This document shows, piece after piece, positions 1 to 8,578 of a DNA stretch of 64,000 nt. Position 1 is the stretch's first letter, and each line of letters starts with the position of its first letter. The notes under the pieces are model-generated. The model saw only the letters and a program-made list of their open reading frames with translations, had not been told where the DNA came from and ran no database searches. Origin of the DNA: Bradyrhizobium sp. CCBAU 53421 (lineage in GTDB: Bacteria; Pseudomonadota; Alphaproteobacteria; Rhizobiales; Xanthobacteraceae). The stretch spans positions 2,790,001-2,854,000 of the forward strand of contig NZ_CP030047.1 in the NCBI RefSeq assembly GCF_015291625.1, read 5' to 3'. The translations under genes were made by a program, and so were the position numbers.

Positions 1-7
1 GGGAGAG

Positions 8-385
8 ATGGTCATCGAGGTCAAGACAAGGCCGCATCAGCTCATTGCAAGCGATCGCGTCGAGGGGACGGCGGTGCGCCGCGCCAATGGCGACATGATC
101 GGCCACATCGAGCGGCTGATGATCGACAAGATCTCCGGCAAGGTGTCGTACGCGGTGCTGAGCTTCGGCGGCTTCCTCGGCATCGGAACCAACCTGCTTC
201 CGCTGCCGTGGGGCCGGTTGCACTACAACCCGAAGTTCGAGGCCTACGAGCTCGATATCGAGGACGACGAGCTGAAGCGTGCACCGTCGTTCCGCGCCGA
301 CAAGGATTTCGATTGGGGCGATCGCTCGCAGGAAGTCGAGCTGCATCGCTTCTACGGTGTGCCGCCCTATTGGGGCGGCTTTTGA
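8..385 (+). CDS. PRC-barrel domain protein (cytoplasmic)
   Basis: A 125-residue protein made almost entirely of one PRC-barrel domain. About residues 15-75 carry the usual pattern of a short strand after a Val-Arg-Arg, then D-K-x-x-G-K-V-x-Y-A-V-L-S-F-G-G-F-L-G-I-G. It has no signal peptide. PRC-barrel proteins are small beta-barrel modules found in RimM, photosynthetic reaction-centre subunit H and many stress-related alphaproteobacterial proteins; the role here is unknown. The reading frame is open to the window edge, so the true start could lie upstream, although a GGAGAG stretch sits directly before this ATG. A second PRC-barrel gene follows at 764, which suggests a local duplicated family. 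Confidence 0.8.
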   Translation: MVIEVKTRPHQLIASDRVEGTAVRRANGDMIGHIERLMIDKISGKVSYAVLSFGGFLGIGTNLLPLPWGRLHYNPKFEAYELDIEDDELKRAPSFRADKDFDWGDRSQEVELHRFYGVPPYWGGF

Positions 386-763
386 ACGCGCGGCGATGGA
401 CGCGCCTGATCGACGTCTGTCGATCGATGATGTGATCGCTGGGGTGAATGCCGGCGCGTGTAGCGCGGTTCGCCGGGACGACTTAGTGAGCCAAACATCG
501 TCACATCAGGGATTGCGCGTCCGGCACAGTCGCGAGGCTCAACCGCAGCTTACTTGGAGTAGTGACGGTCGCTTTCGTCAAGCACTGCAATGTTCCAAGT
601 GTTGCGGAAGTCTATCTGTGCGGCTTTGGCGCACCGCCTCCATGGCGTTCCCAAGCATTGGTGTTCCCACCCGCCGAAGCGGCTTTTGAGCGCAGGTTCG
701 ATAGGAACGGTCGCCGATATCCCGGGTTCTCCCAGCATCGATTTTGCGAACTGAGGAGAGCGC
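386..763. other. Intergenic gap, no convincing gene
   Basis: Several open frames cross this stretch, but none has both a ribosome site and protein-like composition. Just upstream of the next gene, GGAAC (704-708) is followed after 16 bases by GGTT (725-728). This is close to, but not an exact match for, the GGAAC-N16/17-CGTT promoters read by EcfG general-stress sigma factors of Rhizobiales. Confidence 0.4.
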
Positions 764-1309
764 ATGATGTTGATCAAATCCATCGTTGCCGGCGCGGCCG
801 GCTCCGCACTGCTTGCGACCGTTGCGTTTGCGCAGGCGCCCACCGACAAGAGCGACAAGATGGCTCCTGCGGCGTCAACCACGTCGCAGGCTCCAGCTGC
901 ATCAACGTCGGCCACGTCGCCGACCGAATTCAAGGGCAACTGGCGCGCGTCGAAGGTCGTTGGACTGAGCGTGTACAACGACAAGAACGAGAGCGTCGGC
1001 TCGATCAATGATCTCTTGATGGAGAAGGGCGGTACCATCAAGGCCGTGGTGATCGGGGTCGGCGGCTTCCTCGGCGTCGGCGAGCATCTGGTCGCCGTGC
1101 CGATCGACAAGGTGAAATTCGTCAACGAGCCAATCGCCTATACCGGTGCCTCGAACACCGACAGCACGACCAAGTCGACCACCACAACGGGCGCGGCGCC
1201 CGCGGCGGCGGCGTCGAAGCCGAATCCCTGGTACCCGGATCACGCAGTGTTCAGCGCTACCAAGGATGAGCTGAAGGCGATGCCCGAGTTCAAGTACTCG
1301 ACCGACTGA
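764..1309 (+). CDS. Secreted PRC-barrel domain protein
   Basis: A 181-residue protein with a cleavable signal peptide (about residues 1-24, ending V-A-F-A-Q). A Thr/Ser/Ala-rich spacer follows (about 25-50), then a PRC-barrel domain (about 55-125) with the motif V-I-G-V-G-G-F-L-G-V-G-E-H, then a Thr/Ala-rich tail. The domain is a clear paralogue of the one at 8-385, but this copy is exported to the periplasm. The start is supported by GAGGAG seven bases before tandem ATG codons at 764 and 767. A possible weak EcfG-type promoter lies about 60 bases upstream. Such proteins are often stress-induced in Bradyrhizobium; that regulation is inferred, not seen. Confidence 0.85.
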   Translation: MMLIKSIVAGAAGSALLATVAFAQAPTDKSDKMAPAASTTSQAPAASTSATSPTEFKGNWRASKVVGLSVYNDKNESVGSINDLLMEKGGTIKAVVIGVGGFLGVGEHLVAVPIDKVKFVNEPIAYTGASNTDSTTKSTTTTGAAPAAAASKPNPWYPDHAVFSATKDELKAMPEFKYSTD

Positions 1310-1333
1310 CACGGATCGCGTTGCGTAAAGGCA

Positions 1334-1360
1334 AATGCGCCCGGCGATGCCGGGCGCATT
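1334..1360. terminator. Bidirectional hairpin terminator
   Basis: A perfect 12-bp inverted repeat (AATGCGCCCGGC / GCCGGGCGCATT) with a three-base loop lies between the stop codons of the convergent PRC-barrel gene and the glycerophosphodiesterase gene, so it can serve both strands. Confidence 0.75.
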
Positions 1361-1393
1361 CTGTCATGAGGTGCAAGAAATCTGCGTCTGTCG

Positions 1394-2791
1394 TCACCAG
1401 CCGAGTTCGCGCAAGTACGCCGCGCGGGCGGCGACGCCGGTGTGGGTGAAATCCGTGAACACGCCGTCGACGCCGAGACGGAAGAACTTCAGATATTCGA
1501 GGCTGGGATCGCCGCGGTAGTCGGCCGCCAGATATTTCTTCTCGTTCCGGAACGTGAAGACATGCACGAACAGGCCGAGCTTGTGCGCGTCGGCAATGAC
1601 GCTGGTTGCATCCTGCGTCGAAGCCTCCGCCGTCGATCCCTTGTAGGGCTTGCCGTCGGTGGTGCTGTCCTTCCACGGTGAGATCTTGTAGGGGACGATA
1701 TAGGCCTTCCACGGACCGATGCCGTCGGCATAGGTCTTGATCTCCGCGAGGCCCTCGGGCGTCAGCATCGCATCGAAGGTGCGGGCATCGCCCGCAACCG
1801 TCCAGTCGTAGGGACGGGAATTGGCGATGTTGTTGAGCAGCACCTTGCCGGTCTTGAAGTCGACGCCGTTGCCGTCAATCAGCTGGACCTGCCGCGTTTC
1901 CAGTCCATGGCTGCGCATGTATTTCAGGCTGCCGGGCTCGAAGCTCTGCACGATGATCGGAGCGTCCTTCGCATTGAGGCCGTTTTCCTTGATGATCTTG
2001 ATCAGGGCATCCTCGAGCGGGTGGCTGCCGGGCGAGCCGCAGCCATTGGCGATCGCCTGCGCATTGTTCCAGGTCGGATTCTTGGTTTCCGGATAGACCG
2101 AGATCGTGCGCCCCGTTGCCTTGCTCTTGGCCTTGGCGATGTCGATGATGTCCTGGAAGCTGATGACCGGAAACTTGCCGTTGAACAGCTTTGGCCGTTC
2201 GTTGGCCGCATCATAGGTGGTGCCGGCGATCCACTCCTTCAGCTCGGCCATGGTGAAATCGGTGATCGACCAGTCGTTGGTATGGTCGTCGCCGTCGACG
2301 ATCAGCGCCTTCAGCACCGATTTGGGATCGGCCGGATCGATCAGATCGGTCGGGTATTCGGCCGGCCCGCTGGTCGGCGTTTGCGCCCATTTCACCTTGA
2401 CGGGAACGCCCGGCGCCCTGCGCTTGCGGGCCGCAACCGCGGCGTTGGTCTTCGCCACCTCGGCGACGTTGGTGTTGTCGCCGAGCCAGGGATTGTGACG
2501 GGCCACCAGCACGCAATCCTTGGTCAGATGCAGGTCCTCCTCGAGCGAGTCGGTGCCGAGGTCGGCGGCCAGCTCATACGATGCCTCGGTCTCCTCGGGC
2601 ACCAGGCCCGGCACGCCGCGATGCCCGATCACCAGCGGCTGCTTGCCGTCGACGGTCAGGAAGGGTTTTGTGCCTGATGGCGCCGAGCCGGTTTGCGCTG
2701 ATGCCATCGACGGCAGCAGGACGGCCAAGGCCGCCGCACCCAGCAGCATCGCTCCAACATGCACCTTCCGTCGCGAACGAATCTGCTTCAC
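1394..2791 (-). CDS. Periplasmic glycerophosphodiester phosphodiesterase
   Basis: GlpQ-type enzyme that hydrolyses glycerophosphodiesters (deacylated phospholipids) to glycerol-3-phosphate and an alcohol. Numbered from a GTG start at 2791, the 465-residue protein has a signal peptide (about 1-33, cleavage near A-S-A-Q). The GDPD catalytic signature follows: His57-Arg58-Gly, P-E-E-T at 65-68, E-E-D at 84-86 and R-H at 98-99. The C-terminal part keeps the TIM-barrel end motif G-V-D-G-V-F-T-D. The GTG start is preferred because GGAGA lies seven bases upstream; an in-frame ATG at 2833 would add 14 residues before the basic signal-peptide start. The protein is long for the family, with an insert between the HR and downstream active-site motifs like that of periplasmic GlpQ proteins. 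It stands alone, with no glpT-like transporter adjacent. Confidence 0.88.
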   Translation of the reverse strand: MKQIRSRRKVHVGAMLLGAAALAVLLPSMASAQTGSAPSGTKPFLTVDGKQPLVIGHRGVPGLVPEETEASYELAADLGTDSLEEDLHLTKDCVLVARHNPWLGDNTNVAEVAKTNAAVAARKRRAPGVPVKVKWAQTPTSGPAEYPTDLIDPADPKSVLKALIVDGDDHTNDWSITDFTMAELKEWIAGTTYDAANERPKLFNGKFPVISFQDIIDIAKAKSKATGRTISVYPETKNPTWNNAQAIANGCGSPGSHPLEDALIKIIKENGLNAKDAPIIVQSFEPGSLKYMRSHGLETRQVQLIDGNGVDFKTGKVLLNNIANSRPYDWTVAGDARTFDAMLTPEGLAEIKTYADGIGPWKAYIVPYKISPWKDSTTDGKPYKGSTAEASTQDATSVIADAHKLGLFVHVFTFRNEKKYLAADYRGDPSLEYLKFFRLGVDGVFTDFTHTGVAARAAYLRELGW

Positions 2792-2988
2792 GGCCAAATC
2801 TCCATCTTTTGCGTGGCATCGGGGCGATGCCATGAGGGCCGAGCCGAAAGGCCCACGCTTTTGTCTTCTTGTCGCAATCTTCTGACAGTCCGATGACCAT
2901 TCGGCGGGGCGGCTGATAAAGTCCTACGGGATGTGCGCGGGCGGCGCCACGCTTGTCATTCCCGCTCGCAGCCAGGCACCGCGTGTTG

Positions 2989-3960
2989 TCAACGTTCGAT
3001 CCGGACGCTCATGCCAGGCTCGAGACCTTCGGCGGCGCCCGCGGGGTCGAGGCGCAGGCGCAGCGTGTTGCGATCGTGATCACCGATCACGCGCTCGGCC
3101 TGCCAGGTGGCGAACACTCCAAGCGGCCGCAACTCGGTGATCAGGGCCTTTGTCGCACCGCCTGCGGCACTCCGGATCACGTTCACGGTGTTGCCGACCG
3201 CAAGACCGTCGAGATGGTCCTCGCGCACATTGAACGACAGCCATTGCTTGCCGGCCGCTGCGATCATCAGGACCGGCTGGCCGGCACGAACGTTCTCGCC
3301 GACTTCCGCGGCGATCACGCTGACCACGCCGTCGACCGGCGCGCGCAGCACCATCTTGTCGAGACGGCGCTCGAGCACCGCGACGGCGGCTGCGGCCGCC
3401 TGCACCTGCGCGTCGGCGATGGCGCGCTCCTCCTTGGTCGGCCCCGCGACGGCGGCATCGTAATTCGCCTGCGCCGCCGCCACGCCGGCGCGCGCGGCGG
3501 CAACATCGTTCTCGGCCTGGTCGAGCGCCTGCTGGGTTTCAAAGTTCTGGCTCGCCAGCGTGGTGATCCGCTTGAGCTGGGTCTCCACATAGCCAAGGCG
3601 CGAATTGGCCTTGGAGATCGCAGCCTGCAGCGAGTCGATCTGCTCGCGGCGCACGCCGGCATAGACGTTGTTACGGCTCGCCACCGCTGCGGCGAGCGCG
3701 GCCCGCGCCTGGTCGGCCTGTGCGCTCAACTCGATCGCGGAGAGCTTGGCGAGGACGTCGCCCGCGTGCACCTGCGCGCCTTTCTCGACCGCGATCGACA
3801 CCAGCTGGCCGTTGACTTCCGGCTCGATCCTGACCTCGGTCGAGCGCACCACGCCGACGATGGCGGGCGCCGGCGTCGCGCGGCCCTCGGCGTAGATCAG
3901 CGCCCCCGCGACGAGCACAAGCGGGATCGCGACAATGGCGATGCGCCTAGCGTTGGGCAT
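2989..3960 (-). CDS. HlyD/EmrA-family periplasmic adaptor (second of operon)
   Basis: A 323-residue membrane-fusion adaptor. It has an N-terminal membrane anchor (about residues 5-25), then a biotinyl/lipoyl-like half with V-x-I-x-P-E-V-N-G-Q-L. A long alpha-helical hairpin with many Ala and Gln (about 75-175) follows, then the second lipoyl half with L-R-A-P-V-D-G-V-V and a beta-barrel tail. Its ATG at 3960 overlaps the end of the permease gene by 14 bases, so the genes are very likely translated together. It would bridge the inner-membrane permease to an outer-membrane channel. The frame runs open beyond 3960, but that extension is out-of-frame permease sequence and not protein-like. Confidence 0.85.
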   Translation of the reverse strand: MPNARRIAIVAIPLVLVAGALIYAEGRATPAPAIVGVVRSTEVRIEPEVNGQLVSIAVEKGAQVHAGDVLAKLSAIELSAQADQARAALAAAVASRNNVYAGVRREQIDSLQAAISKANSRLGYVETQLKRITTLASQNFETQQALDQAENDVAAARAGVAAAQANYDAAVAGPTKEERAIADAQVQAAAAAVAVLERRLDKMVLRAPVDGVVSVIAAEVGENVRAGQPVLMIAAAGKQWLSFNVREDHLDGLAVGNTVNVIRSAAGGATKALITELRPLGVFATWQAERVIGDHDRNTLRLRLDPAGAAEGLEPGMSVRIER

Positions 3961-6277
3961 CTTGCTGTCCTCTCTTGAACACCAGCGCGGAGACCACGGC
4001 GAGCACGAAATAGCCAACGCCCAGGCACCACAGCCTGAGCCAGTCGTGCGAGACCTCCCAGATGCTCGCGCCGAGCTGGTTGATGCGCACGAGGCCGTCG
4101 ATCGCCGAGTCGGCCGGGAACAGGCGGCCGAGCGCCGTCGCCGCAGGGGGGATGGCCTCGCGCGGCCAGGCGAAGCCGGCGGTGAAGAATTGCGGCAGGC
4201 TGGTCGCCAGCAGCAGGATGGTGGCGTTCTCCGGCCGCGTGAACCAGGCGCCGATCGCCTGTCCCATGAAGCTCGTCGCCAGAATGAACACACTCGCGAG
4301 CGCGAACAGCTCCGGCAAATGCCCCAGCGCGGAAAAACCGTACACGCGCGGCAGCACGATCAGATAGAGCGCGACCGCCGGCAAATAGATGGTCAGATGG
4401 GCAATGCCGCGCCCGAGCACGCCGGCGACTGCGCCGCGGGAGCCTGCCAGCGCCGTGCCGGTCAGCATCGCCGCGCCGATCAGCAGCGTCTGTTGCAAGA
4501 TCAGGATGAACGCCGCCGGGACGATGTAGCTCGCATAGCCGCCGACCGGGTTGAAGATCGGTTGCAGCAGAACGTTGGCCGGGCTGAGGTTCGCGAGTTT
4601 CGCCTTGACCAGACTTCCGTCGGCGCGGGCGCCCCGCGACACCAATTCGGATGTCAGCGTGCCGATCGCAGTGGCGACGGCGCCTGCGGTCGATCGGAAG
4701 ATGAACAGATAGGTGGCGTCGGCGTAGACCGGGATATGCGCGGTGAGGCCCTTGAGCACGTCGCGCTCCGTGCCGGGCGGAATCTGCACGGCGGCAAATG
4801 CGTAACCGCGGTCGATCGCGGTGCTTGCCTCCGCAAGGGTGCGGGCGCGCACCGTCACGCTCAATGTGCCGCTGGCATCGAGCGTCTCGACGATCTGGCG
4901 CGAGAGATCGCTAAGATCATTGTCGACCACCGCAATCGGCAGCTTGCGCAGGATCTGGTTCAGATAGGGTTGCGGATAATAGATGCCGTAGACCAACGGT
5001 GCCAGGAACAGCAGGCTGAAGGCGCTGCGCGTTCCGAGCACGCGCCGCCACTCCGCCACGAAGGCGCCGCCGACGCCGGGTGGCGTCTGCTCGCTGACCG
5101 CCGGTTCGGCCGGTCGCGCCGTCGCAAACCAACCCCGGCGCGTCAGGCTCGCCATGCGCCACCACGTGAGCGCGGCAAACAGCAGCGTGAGCCCTGCGAG
5201 CGCCGCGAAGGGAACGGCCGATTCCGATGCCGGCAATCCGCGCGCCGCCTGTCCCATCAGCACCGCCATGTACCAGCGCAGCGGCAGGATCGCGCTCCAG
5301 ACCTGCGCGAATGTATTCATGCCGATGGTGGGAAAGCCGACACCGGCATAGCCGAACGCAGGGGAGGCGATCAGACCGGCAAGTCCGAGCCCTGTCGCGA
5401 GATCGCCGACCAGGAGCTGCAACAGCGCGCCGAGCGACAGATAGGCGATGATCAGGAGCAGGCCTGCGGCGATCATCAGCAGCACGTCGCCCTTGAAGGG
5501 AATCTGCAGCACGCCCTCGAGGATCAGCGGCTGGGCCAGCATGATCAGGATGAAGATCACGAACAGCGGCGCCAGCTTGCCGGCGAGCGCGGCGATCGGA
5601 TCGCCGCCGGCGCTTTCGAGCCACTCGCGGGCGTTGCGGCGGCGGAATTCGGAGCCGACCGAATAGCCCGCGGCGAGCGTGATCACCACGTGGATGATGG
5701 TCGGCAGCAGCGCGCGCAGCAGGAATTGCGCGTAGTTCTTCTGCGGATTGACCAGCGCGATGGTCTCCGCGGATAGCGTCCCCATCGACGCCGGTGCGGG
5801 AGCGGCGCGATTGGCGGGAGCGGCCGCGCTCGCCGCCGCGGACAGCACATCGTTGAGGCCCGACGAGGCGATGCCGGCCGCGGTCAGGAATTGCTGGTTG
5901 TAGAAGCCGACGACCTGCGGGCGACGGTCGGCCTTCAGGTCGCGTTCGAAATTCGGCGGGACGAAGATCGCCGAGATCGCCTTGCCGGACCGGATGTCCT
6001 GCACGGCTGATGCCAGCGAGCCGGAATCGTCGACAATTCTCAGGCTCGGCGATGCCGCGACCTGCTGTGTCAGCGCGCGCGAGGTGTCCGACTTGTCGGT
6101 GTCGACGATGGTGACGCCAAGGCCCCGGATCACCGGTTGGCTGAACACGGCCGTGAGCACCACGAAAGCGAACAGCGGCACGCCGAAGATCAGCAGCAAG
6201 GCCACGCGGTCGCGCAGCAGCCATTGGCACTCGCGCTGCGCGACCCGCCAGAATCCGGGCTTTGAGGCCAGCCTCAT
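3947..6277 (-). CDS. Fused tandem ABC-2 type transporter permease
   Basis: A 776-residue integral membrane protein that is an internal duplication of the ABC-2 permease fold (the YbhR/YbhS/YhhJ type). Each half starts with one transmembrane helix, followed by a large periplasmic domain with the phrase V-V-D-x-D-x-S-D-x-S-R. Five or so helices then close each half, ending near residues 385 and 765. In other bacteria these halves are usually separate genes served by one ATPase. Here they are fused and sandwiched between two HlyD adaptor genes with ATGA (6274-6277) and 14-bp overlaps. No ATP-binding motif is present in it or its neighbours, so the energy source must come from elsewhere or the mechanism differs. 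Confidence 0.82.
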   Translation of the reverse strand: MRLASKPGFWRVAQRECQWLLRDRVALLLIFGVPLFAFVVLTAVFSQPVIRGLGVTIVDTDKSDTSRALTQQVAASPSLRIVDDSGSLASAVQDIRSGKAISAIFVPPNFERDLKADRRPQVVGFYNQQFLTAAGIASSGLNDVLSAAASAAAPANRAAPAPASMGTLSAETIALVNPQKNYAQFLLRALLPTIIHVVITLAAGYSVGSEFRRRNAREWLESAGGDPIAALAGKLAPLFVIFILIMLAQPLILEGVLQIPFKGDVLLMIAAGLLLIIAYLSLGALLQLLVGDLATGLGLAGLIASPAFGYAGVGFPTIGMNTFAQVWSAILPLRWYMAVLMGQAARGLPASESAVPFAALAGLTLLFAALTWWRMASLTRRGWFATARPAEPAVSEQTPPGVGGAFVAEWRRVLGTRSAFSLLFLAPLVYGIYYPQPYLNQILRKLPIAVVDNDLSDLSRQIVETLDASGTLSVTVRARTLAEASTAIDRGYAFAAVQIPPGTERDVLKGLTAHIPVYADATYLFIFRSTAGAVATAIGTLTSELVSRGARADGSLVKAKLANLSPANVLLQPIFNPVGGYASYIVPAAFILILQQTLLIGAAMLTGTALAGSRGAVAGVLGRGIAHLTIYLPAVALYLIVLPRVYGFSALGHLPELFALASVFILATSFMGQAIGAWFTRPENATILLLATSLPQFFTAGFAWPREAIPPAATALGRLFPADSAIDGLVRINQLGASIWEVSHDWLRLWCLGVGYFVLAVVSALVFKRGQQDAQR

Positions 6278-7335
6278 TGGCGCGACCGCCAGTCGAGATA
6301 GGCGCTCATGCCGGGCCGCAGCTCGGGCACCGGCTGCACTGGATAGGCGCGGATCGAGAATGTCCGCAAATCGAAATCGCCGGTGGCGCGGGTCGCCCGC
6401 CAGCTCGCATATTCGCCCTTGGTGGCGATCAGCTTGACCTCAACCGTGACATGACGGTCGTCGAGTGCCGGAATCCGGACGTCGAACTTGTCGCCGACCT
6501 TCAGGCCTTTGACGAGATCCTCGCGTAGATCGAAATGGATCCACAGATCGCCGAGATTGATCAGCGTCACCAGCGGCACGCCCGGCGAGACGAACTCGCC
6601 CGGCTCGACGTTGCGCTGATAGACCTGTGCTGCGACCGGGGCGTAGACCGCGAGCTGGTCGATCACCGACTGGACGCTCTGAATGTCGGCTTCGGCCTTC
6701 TCGACATTGGCTTTCGCGATCGCGCGTTCTTCCTTGGTGTAACCGTTGACCGCCTGCTCATAGGCCGATTTCGCCTGATCGAGCCCGCGCTCGGCCTCGT
6801 GCAGCGCATCGGTGGTCTGGTCGAGACGCGCCTGCGGTGCGTTGCCTTGCTCGGTCAATGTCTTGGCGCGATCGAAGGTCTTCTGGGCCAGCACCTGCGC
6901 GGCCTCCGCGCGCTCCATCTCCGCCTTACGCGCGGCGATGGTTTCGACCCGCGTTCCGACCATGACGTTGGCGAGTTGCGCGTCAGCAACGGCCTTGGCG
7001 GCCCGCATCTGGTCTTGTTTTGCGAGCGTTTCCGGATTGTCGATCTTCACCAGGACGGCGCCCGCCGTAACGTTCTGTCCGCGCTCGACCGGGATCTCCT
7101 TGACCCGCCCGTCAACGCGCGCGGCGATATCGAGCCGCGTTGCATCGACCTCGCCCTGCACGAGCAGCGGCTCGGGCCGCAGCAGATAATAGACCGAGAG
7201 CGCAACGATGATCGCTGCAATGACGCCGACGATGATGGCCGGCATGCGTGTCGCGGCGTGTGCATTGTCCTGGTGCGCTGCCTGGGGTGGCGCCGACGTG
7301 CTTTGGTTCTCGCTACCAGAAGATGACACGTCCAT
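6274..7335 (-). CDS. HlyD/EmrA-family periplasmic adaptor (first of operon)
   Basis: A 353-residue membrane-fusion protein and first gene of the export operon. After about 30 polar residues comes a single transmembrane helix (about 33-55). Next is a lipoyl half (D-I-A-A-R-V-D-G-R-V), a coiled-coil hairpin (about 95-195), the second lipoyl half (V-Y-A-P-V-A-A-Q-V-Y) and a beta-barrel ending in P-G-M-S-A-Y-L-D-W. The ATG at 7335 is chosen over a GTG at 7347 because GGGG lies six bases upstream of it. The gene ends in an ATGA overlap with the permease. It is similar in plan to the adaptor at 2989-3960 but clearly diverged, so both sides of a fused permease seem to have their own adaptor. Confidence 0.85.
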   Translation of the reverse strand: MDVSSSGSENQSTSAPPQAAHQDNAHAATRMPAIIVGVIAAIIVALSVYYLLRPEPLLVQGEVDATRLDIAARVDGRVKEIPVERGQNVTAGAVLVKIDNPETLAKQDQMRAAKAVADAQLANVMVGTRVETIAARKAEMERAEAAQVLAQKTFDRAKTLTEQGNAPQARLDQTTDALHEAERGLDQAKSAYEQAVNGYTKEERAIAKANVEKAEADIQSVQSVIDQLAVYAPVAAQVYQRNVEPGEFVSPGVPLVTLINLGDLWIHFDLREDLVKGLKVGDKFDVRIPALDDRHVTVEVKLIATKGEYASWRATRATGDFDLRTFSIRAYPVQPVPELRPGMSAYLDWRSRQ

Positions 7336-7872
7336 AGCTGACCCCACATTGGCTCACGACCAGGATAGGCATTCACTATGGCGTGGATGTTAAATCCTGC
7401 CAACCTCGGCAGCCTGTCCGATCCGGCTCGAATTTGACCGAAGCAACCGCGGCTGCGGCGAGCGAAGCGATTTCGTTTCGATGCGTGCGTCATCGACGAG
7501 CCGTTGCATGCACAATTCCAGCGGAGGTGGGATGAGTGCCGTGTGCATCAACCGGAGCGCTTGACACGCGAGGCCTGCCTGCCTGTCGGTGCTCGTGACT
7601 GGCCAGGCCTGCCGTGACGTTGAACTCAGGCTCCACTCCGGTCCGCGTCCGCGATCCGCAGCGCGCCCGCGGACTTCGGCGCCGTCCGCGTGGCTCCCGC
7701 AGGCCGCCATTGTGGGCCACGCATGGCGCAGCGACCCACACGGATATTTGAAGCCCTGCGTCCGAATAAATCGCATCCGATTAAATCGGGATACTTGAAG
7801 TCCGGCCGTGCCATGCCTTAATCAGGCGGGAACGAATTAATCGTATGCGATGTAAATCGCGGGAGCGTTACC
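7336..7872. other. Intergenic region, no convincing gene
   Basis: About 540 bases between the export operon and a small secreted-protein gene. Open frames here (for example 7390-7776 on the minus strand) have odd composition and no ribosome site. The right-hand 110 bases are AT-richer and carry a spaced direct repeat described separately; they are the likely control region for the gene at 7873. Confidence 0.5.
7763..7862 (+). promoter_or_regulatory. Imperfect 30-bp direct repeat upstream of small secreted protein
   Basis: Two closely similar AT-rich blocks, 7763-7791 and 7833-7862, start exactly 70 bases apart. Both run CGAAT(A/T)AATCG(C/T)AT then (C/G)CGAT and end TAAATCG. The second ends about 10 bases before the ATG at 7873, so the pair could be operator or promoter repeats. 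Confidence 0.4.
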
Positions 7873-8160
7873 ATGACTACCAGGATTTCCCACCTCGGAA
7901 CGACGTTCAACACTATCGCGCTGGCAGCAGTGCTGTCGGCCATCACGGCGACGGCGGCCTCGGCCCAGGCTGCAATCTCGGAGCCGGCCGCCTACCAGGC
8001 GCTCTATCCCTATCGCGACGTTCTCAACAACGGCGCGCCAACGCGCGCGGCCGCCCTGGTGCTGCAACCGCCGGCGGTGTTGCAGGCGATCCAGCAGCGG
8101 GAGGCCGGCATCGGTGTTGCGGATGTGCCGCGCCACGTTTCGCATCGCGCCAGGCGCTGA
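7873..8160 (+). CDS. Small secreted protein of unknown function
   Basis: A 95-residue protein with a signal peptide (about residues 1-32, A-A-S-A-Q cleavage region). The mature region is about 60 residues with Y-Q-A-L-Y-P-Y-R-D-V-L-N-N-G and a hydrophobic P-P-A-V-L-Q-A-I-Q-Q stretch, ending in a basic tail. GGGAG lies eight bases before the ATG. I do not recognise the family. It is preceded by an unusual pair of direct repeats, so it may be tightly regulated. Confidence 0.6.
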   Translation: MTTRISHLGTTFNTIALAAVLSAITATAASAQAAISEPAAYQALYPYRDVLNNGAPTRAAALVLQPPAVLQAIQQREAGIGVADVPRHVSHRARR

Positions 8161-8273
8161 CGGCGCGAGCCGCTCTCGCGGCTGTGATTGAATGATGTCA
8201 ATCATCCTATTGACGCCGGGCGTGCCGCGACTACGTCGAAATACAGGACCTTCCCTCACGACGGAGACGTTCC

Positions 8274-8426
8274 ATGACCAAGCAGACCAACGACCTCTCA
8301 AACTACTATCGCTACGAACTGGTGCACGGCGACCATGCCGATTTCATCGCATATCAGCGCAATCTCGGCGCAGGCGTCTGGCAGAGGTTCTCGACCTGGA
8401 TGATCCCGCGCGGCAATGCCGATTGA
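8274..8426 (+). CDS. Small hypothetical protein, 50 aa
   Basis: An open frame of 50 codons starting M-T-K-Q-T-N-D-L-S-N-Y-Y-R-Y-E-L and ending W-M-I-P-R-G-N-A-D. The ATG has GGAG seven to eight bases upstream, and the frame is followed after about 75 bases by a strong terminator hairpin. It is rich in Tyr, His and Asp and has no membrane segment or signal peptide. No family is recognised. The ribosome site, the protein-like composition and the terminator together make it a likely real small gene. Confidence 0.5.
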   Translation: MTKQTNDLSNYYRYELVHGDHADFIAYQRNLGAGVWQRFSTWMIPRGNAD

Positions 8427-8501
8427 AGCGCGATGAAATAGCGGTGAGTCTGCTTCAGCGCTGACTGACCAGGCGGTCGATAGGAATTGATCGCTCAAAG
8501 A

Positions 8502-8530
8502 AAAGCGCCCGGTTGGTAGCCGGGCGCTTT
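8502..8530. terminator. Strong bidirectional rho-independent terminator
   Basis: An 11-bp perfect stem (AAAGCGCCCGG / CCGGGCGCTTT) with a seven-base loop is followed on the plus strand by TTTCTTGTTTGTT. On the minus strand it is followed by CTTTTCTTTG-like sequence. It separates the 50-aa gene from the convergent binding-protein gene. Confidence 0.85.
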
Positions 8531-8578
8531 CTTGTTTGTTGTGGCCGGGCGGCCCGGCCGCCCGCAGCGGCGTGCCGG

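Noticed and set aside
704..728. EcfG-type stress promoter before the second PRC-barrel gene
   Set aside because: GGAAC is present, but the -10 reads GGTT rather than CGTT, so it is only mentioned as a possibility.
550..1125. Long minus-strand frame opposite the second PRC-barrel gene
   Set aside because: Mirror of a real gene in a high-GC genome; no ribosome site and unlike any family.
7390..7776. Minus-strand frame of 128 codons upstream of the export operon
   Set aside because: No ribosome site, rare residues (many Cys, Trp, His) and no recognisable fold.
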